Below are positions 13,392 through 16,503 of a stretch of DNA of 16,503 nt, piece after piece. Position numbers and translations under genes: made by a program. Below the pieces are notes generated by a model. The model was given only the letters and a program-made list of their open reading frames with translations. It did not search any database and had not been told where the DNA came from. Every line of letters starts with the position of its first letter. The first letter of the stretch is position 1. Source of the DNA: JBCCZC01 sp039188505 (GTDB lineage Bacteria; Pseudomonadota; Gammaproteobacteria; Xanthomonadales; SZUA-38); assembly GCA_039188505.1 (NCBI GenBank), contig JBCCZC010000079.1, positions 1 through 16,503 on the forward strand, given 5' to 3'.

Positions 13392-13805
13392 ATGTACGAG
13401 CTCCAATGGCCCATCTTCGGCGTTCTCGTTTGCTTCGGGGTCGCTTTCCTGGCGATCCTCGGCGGTCATCTCAGCGCGACACGGCGCATTCGCCTCCGCG
13501 CGATCCAGGCCGAAGAACGGATGAAGGCCATCGAGGCGGGCCTGCCGCTGCCCGAAGTGGAGGACTCGCACGACTTGCCCGGGGAATCAGCGAGCGAAAG
13601 CTACCGCCGGCAGATCGGCTGGTTCCGCATGCTCTGCCTGGCCCTGGGCCTCTTCTTCGCCTTCGGTGGCGCCGGCATGGGACTCGCGTTCCTCTTCGTT
13701 TTCGACGCCAGCATGCAGGGGCTCGCCCCGCTCGGCATGATCCCGCTGCTGTCCGGTGTCGGCCTGCTGCTCTTCTACTGGCTTACCCGCGCCCAGACGC
13801 CATGA
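13392..13805 (+). CDS. DUF6249-like membrane protein
   Basis: This encodes a 137-residue inner-membrane protein with an N-terminal helix (about residues 8-26), a cytoplasmic charged linker (RIRLRAIQAEERMKAIEAGLPLPEVEDSHD, about 33-62), then two closely spaced helices (about 77-105 and 112-133). The pattern of one helix, an 'ERMKAIEAGLPLPE' linker and a helical pair matches DUF6249-type proteins, which are commonly found beside ECF sigma genes. The ATG at 13392 is favoured over the in-frame GTG at 13386 because AGG lies 8-9 bases upstream. The sigma gene starts 4 bases after the stop, so the two are coupled. It could sense membrane state for the sigma factor, but no anti-sigma zinc motif (HxxxCxxC) is visible. 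Confidence 0.72.
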   Translation: MYELQWPIFGVLVCFGVAFLAILGGHLSATRRIRLRAIQAEERMKAIEAGLPLPEVEDSHDLPGESASESYRRQIGWFRMLCLALGLFFAFGGAGMGLAFLFVFDASMQGLAPLGMIPLLSGVGLLLFYWLTRAQTP

Positions 13806-13809
13806 ACCG

Positions 13810-14448
13810 ATGCGCATCGCCTGGCACCCCCAGCTCAGTGATCTGATGGGCACCGAGCACGGTGGACCGCAACCGCGGGCCCCGGAGCCGGCAGCGCTGG
13901 ACGACGCGGCGCTGATCTCGCAGGTCCGCGACCGCGGTTCGACGACCCACTTTCGCCTACTCGTACAGCGGCACCAGGAGCAGGTGCAGGACGTTATCGG
14001 CGCGGTCCTCGGCCCCCGCTTTCGCAGCCTGGTCGATGAGACCACCCAGGAGGCCTTCATCAAGATCTTCCGGGGGCTCGACCGCTTCGATGGCCGCGCG
14101 AAGTTCTCGACATGGGCCTATCGGATCGCCTACAACGCGGCCGTTGACCAGCGCCGAGCCGCGCTGCGCAGGACCACGGAACCGCTCCCCGAAGATGGCT
14201 TCGAGCGGTTCGCCGGCACGGAGAGCAGTCCCGAAGAGCGGGCGGTTCGGCAGGACGGCGACGACGCGCTCCACGCTGCCCTGGAAGAACTACCCGACCT
14301 CTACCGGACCCTGATCCACCTCCACTACTGGCGCGGCCTGACGATTCAGGAGATCGCCGAGCTTCTCGCGTCGCGACCGGGTACCATCAAAAGCTACCTG
14401 TTCCGCGCCCGCAAGCAGCTGGAGCAGACACTCGGAGCCATGCCATGA
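13810..14448 (+). CDS. ECF-type RNA polymerase sigma factor
   Basis: This encodes a 212-residue sigma-70 family factor with only regions 2 and 4. Region 2 (about residues 46-112) includes VDETTQEAFIKIFRGLDRFDGRAKFSTWAYRIAYNAAVDQRR, with the core-binding and -10 recognition helix. Region 4 (about 152-206) includes LPDLYRTLIHLHYWRGLTIQEIAELLASRPGTIKSYLFRARKQL, the helix-turn-helix that reads the -35 element. The 30-35-residue N-terminal extension is Pro/Glu-rich. The start at 13810 follows the previous stop by 4 bases; an in-frame ATG at 13846 is the alternative and neither has a clear ribosome site. Its stop overlaps the next ATG (ATGA). It is likely held or tuned by the flanking membrane proteins. 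A TGCAACC/CGTC promoter candidate upstream of the operon suggests it transcribes its own unit. Confidence 0.92.
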   Translation: MRIAWHPQLSDLMGTEHGGPQPRAPEPAALDDAALISQVRDRGSTTHFRLLVQRHQEQVQDVIGAVLGPRFRSLVDETTQEAFIKIFRGLDRFDGRAKFSTWAYRIAYNAAVDQRRAALRRTTEPLPEDGFERFAGTESSPEERAVRQDGDDALHAALEELPDLYRTLIHLHYWRGLTIQEIAELLASRPGTIKSYLFRARKQLEQTLGAMP

Positions 14449-14783
14449 GCACCCGCGAATCCATCGAGCAGCGCCTCCAGCGCCATTTTCAGGCGGCGCC
14501 ACCACCGCCGGTGTGTAGCGACGTTGAAGCATCGGTCATGCAGCGTGTCGGCGCGGCGGGGGCCCGCCGTCGGTCGCCGTCGCTGCTGCTCGCGGCATAC
14601 TGGATCGCAACCGTCGCGATCTGCGCCCTGGTGGTTGCGGGGCTACCGGAGCCGGCTCGGTCACCGCTGGCCCTGGGCGTCGGCGCCGCTGCCCTCGCGA
14701 TGTTCGTACTCCCCGCCTGGATCCTGGCGCGGGTCATGCGAGTGGATCTTGCGGACCTGTTCATGAAGACGGTCGATCGCTAG
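14445..14783 (+). CDS. Two-TM membrane protein, possible anti-sigma factor
   Basis: This encodes a 112-residue protein with a cytoplasmic N-terminus (MSTRESIEQRLQRHFQAAPPPPVCSDVEASVMQRV), then two membrane helices: about residues 45-65 (LLLAAYWIATVAICALVVAG) and 73-95 (LALGVGAAALAMFVLPAWILA), and a short charged tail. It starts on the ATGA overlap at the sigma factor stop, as most anti-sigma genes do. Its N-terminus lacks the zinc-binding HxxxCxxC motif, so it is at most an atypical, unverified anti-sigma candidate. A Pro-rich linker (AAPPPPVC) separates the helical N-terminus from the next segment. The other candidate partner for the sigma factor is the DUF6249-like protein upstream. Confidence 0.75.
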   Translation: MSTRESIEQRLQRHFQAAPPPPVCSDVEASVMQRVGAAGARRRSPSLLLAAYWIATVAICALVVAGLPEPARSPLALGVGAAALAMFVLPAWILARVMRVDLADLFMKTVDR

Positions 14784-14791
14784 CGAAGCCC

Positions 14792-14863
14792 GTGGTTGCA
14801 GCCTTCGAACGGACCCTGGCGCGCGTCGCCGTCGTGATGAAACGGCGGGATCAGCGACCGTGA
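14792..14863 (+). CDS. Possible 23-residue leader peptide overlapping the HAD gene start
   Basis: A GTG at 14792 opens a frame of 23 codons ending in TGA at 14861-14863, reading MVAAFERTLARVAVVMKRRD and three more residues. The stop overlaps the GTG start of the HAD gene (GTGA), a coupling arrangement. No strong ribosome site precedes it. It is amphipathic, basic and coding-like, but at this length chance is possible. Confidence 0.2.
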   Translation: MVAAFERTLARVAVVMKRRDQRP

Positions 14864-15471
14864 TTCCGCGCCATCTCGACGGGATCGATGCGGCCATCTT
14901 CGACCTCGACGGTACGCTCGTGGACTCCCTCGAGGCACACGAGCGCGCGTGGATCGAAGTGCTGGAAGCCAACCGCATCCCGTTCACACCGGCGCGCATG
15001 AACCACCTTGGGGGCGTGCCGACCGCCGAGACCATCGAGATCCTCGCCGACGAGGCCGCCATGGACGTGGACGTCACCGCCATCGCCGCGGCCAAGGAGA
15101 GACGCTTCCTCGAACTCATGCCGGGCACGATCGATCGCGTCGAGCCCGTCGTGGCAATTGCACGATCGCTCCATGGCCGGCTACCGCTGGCGGTGGCGAC
15201 AGGGAGCCACGGGGACGTGGCGCGCCTCATGCTCGACCAGTCGGATCTCTTACCGCTGTTCGATCAGGTTGTGGGTTCCGCGGATGTCGCGCGGCACAAG
15301 CCGGAACCGGACGTCTACCTCGAGGCCGCTGCGAGGCTTGGCGTGGCCCCGGAACGGTGTCTGGCCTACGACGATGCGGTCGGCGGCATCGAAGCGGCCC
15401 GGCGGGCACGGATGACCGTCGTCGACACCCGGGACATCTGGACGCCAGCGAATCGGTTGTTCACCGCCTGA
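14860..15471 (+). CDS. HAD-family phosphatase, YqaB/beta-phosphoglucomutase type
   Basis: This encodes a 203-residue haloacid dehalogenase-like hydrolase. Motif I is FDLDGTLVDS with nucleophile Asp15 and acid/base Asp17; motif II is AVATGS with Thr114; motif III Lys147 is in RHKPEPDVY; motif IV is AYDDAVGG with Asp171 and Asp172. The helical cap lies between residues 20 and 90. The pattern LAVATGSHGDVARLML...DQVVGSADVARHKPEPD...ARLGV is close to E. coli YqaB (fructose-1-phosphate/6-phosphogluconate phosphatase), so sugar phosphates are the likely substrates; the exact one is not determined by sequence. The start is GTG at 14860 because no in-frame ATG fits before motif I and the frame closes upstream. 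It is convergent with the MscS gene, with only 8 bases between stops. Confidence 0.88.
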   Translation: MIPRHLDGIDAAIFDLDGTLVDSLEAHERAWIEVLEANRIPFTPARMNHLGGVPTAETIEILADEAAMDVDVTAIAAAKERRFLELMPGTIDRVEPVVAIARSLHGRLPLAVATGSHGDVARLMLDQSDLLPLFDQVVGSADVARHKPEPDVYLEAAARLGVAPERCLAYDDAVGGIEAARRARMTVVDTRDIWTPANRLFTA

Positions 15472-15479
15472 GATCCGGT

Positions 15480-16503
15480 TTAGCCGGAGGGCGTGGACGG
15501 CCCTGGCGCCTCGCCGGCAGTCCCCTGCGCGTAGTAGTGATGCACGTCCCGCTGCGGGAACGGGATGCTGATGCCCTCGGCGTCGAAGCGCAGCTTCACG
15601 GCTTTCGTGAGGTCCCAGTAGACGTCCCAGTAGTCGTCCCGCTTCACCCAGGGGCGAACGATGAAGTTGACCGACGAGTCGCCCAGCTCGTTCACCCGCA
15701 CGAGCGGCTCTGGCTTCCGGAGCACGCGCTCGTCGTTCGCGAGGATGTCCGCCAGCACCCGTTCGGCGTGTTCGATATCGTCGCTGTAGCCGATGCCGAA
15801 AACGAGGTCGACGCGCCGCGTCCGCTGTCCCGAGACGTTGCGGATGACATCACCCCAGATCTTCTTGTTGGGGACGATCAACGTCTGATTGTCGAAGGTC
15901 AGAATCGTCGTCGAGACCAGCGTCATGTTCTTGACCTTCCCCCACACGCCGCCCGCCTCGACGACATCGCCGACGTCGAAGGGCCGGTAGAACAGGATGA
16001 AGGCGCCCGAGGCGAAGTTGGACAGCGTGTCCTGGAGCGCGAACGCGATGACGAAGCCAGCGATCCCCAGACCGGCGAGCATGGGGCCGACAGAGATGCC
16101 GACCTGGGACAGGGCAACCAGCAGGCCGAGGATGAGGACGATCTGACCGGTCAGCTTGGCAGCGGTGACCTTTAGCAGCTGCGACGCGCCGCCCCCGCGA
16201 AGCTCGAATCCCTTGGCCACGAGGCGCCGGGCGAGTCGGCTGACGAGGAGCGCGATGAAGACGATGAGCGCGAAGACCACCACGTTGCCGATCACGCGCG
16301 GTCCGCTGTCGAGTCCCCACTCCATGGCGTCGGCGTACCAGTCCTGGAGCAGGGCGGAGAGGACGGAGACATTCAGCCCCACGTCAGAGACGTTGCCGGT
16401 GACCTGCACGAGGAGCTTCTGGTATTCCGAGGTGTCGATGCCGAGCGTTCGCAGGTCCTCGGCCATGCCCCGCAAACTGTCGACGGCTGCGTCCCGTCGG
16501 TCA
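15480..16503 (-). CDS. Second MscS-family mechanosensitive channel, 5' end beyond the window
   Basis: The minus strand is open from the TAA at 15480-15482 to the window edge; the frame continues past the TTG at 16475 and ATG at 16466 (DRRDAAVDSLRGMAEDL), so the N-terminus is probably missing. The visible part has a periplasmic segment with a hydrophobic helix (VIGNVVVFALIVFIALLVSRLARRLV), a second one (LTGQIVLILGLLVALSQVGISVGPM) and the pore helix LAGLGIAGFVIAFALQDTLSNFASGAFILFYRPFDVGD. The beta domain follows (VVEAGGVWGKVKNMTLVSTTILTFDNQTLIVPNKKIWGD), then the C-terminal domain ending GISIPFPQRDVHHYY. This is a canonical MscS-type channel, clearly different from the larger MscS at 10551. Its short tail is Pro/Gly-rich. 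It lies tail-to-tail with the HAD gene. Confidence 0.92.
   Translation of the reverse strand, partial: DRRDAAVDSLRGMAEDLRTLGIDTSEYQKLLVQVTGNVSDVGLNVSVLSALLQDWYADAMEWGLDSGPRVIGNVVVFALIVFIALLVSRLARRLVAKGFELRGGGASQLLKVTAAKLTGQIVLILGLLVALSQVGISVGPMLAGLGIAGFVIAFALQDTLSNFASGAFILFYRPFDVGDVVEAGGVWGKVKNMTLVSTTILTFDNQTLIVPNKKIWGDVIRNVSGQRTRRVDLVFGIGYSDDIEHAERVLADILANDERVLRKPEPLVRVNELGDSSVNFIVRPWVKRDDYWDVYWDLTKAVKLRFDAEGISIPFPQRDVHHYYAQGTAGEAPGPSTPSG

Noticed and set aside
14949..16175. 408-codon open frame on the plus strand
   Set aside because: It spans an alternate frame of the HAD gene and antisense of the second MscS gene; no protein family is recognisable.

Overview
The window is GC-rich, densely coded bacterial chromosome. 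Protein styles point to a gammaproteobacterium, probably near the Xanthomonadales/Chromatiales (Wenzhouxiangella-like): a winged-helix regulator, a cupredoxin fused to a 'GAWFDPxxSGQG' domain, an alginate-export porin, patatin/POTRA/barrel and DUF2092/DUF6515 proteins, and a membrane protein/ECF sigma pair. This placement is inferred from family make-up, not from a marker gene. I see no tRNA, rRNA, transposase, integrase, CRISPR array or phage gene, and no stretch above 300 bases lacks a gene.

Layout. (1) 1-1081: the start of a winged-helix regulator (minus, cut by the left edge), divergent from a secreted copper-type cupredoxin. (2) 1167-2062: an ArsR-family repressor overlapping an SRPBCC/AHSA1 gene, with an operator-like inverted repeat running into the start codon. 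(3) 2069-3359, minus: an alginate-export-type outer-membrane porin gene broken by two apparent single-base losses. (4) 3472-5644: a tightly coupled three-gene unit of SAM methyltransferase, small helical protein and multi-pass membrane protein. (5) 5688-8237: a patatin-like phospholipase with a POTRA and an outer-membrane barrel (type Vd-like), then a small hypothetical protein and a strong hairpin. (6) 8361-10264, minus: DUF2092 and DUF6515-like secreted proteins, transcribed in that order. (7) 10551-12707: a large MscS-family channel, divergent from (6). (8) 12825-13247, minus: a hypothetical protein. (9) 13392-14783: membrane protein (DUF6249-like), ECF sigma factor and two-TM membrane protein, preceded by an ECF-style promoter candidate. 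(10) 14860-15471: a HAD phosphatase of the YqaB type. (11) 15480-16503, minus: a second MscS channel, running off the right edge.

A general theme is the cell envelope: secreted copper protein, porin, outer-membrane lipase, periplasmic lipoprotein-carrier-like fold, two mechanosensitive channels and an ECF sigma with membrane partners. Nothing in the sequence ties all these into one pathway. The clearest functional units are the ArsR/SRPBCC pair, the methyltransferase triplet, the DUF2092/DUF6515 pair and the ECF sigma triplet. The last is the best candidate for an undescribed, self-regulated envelope-sensing unit.
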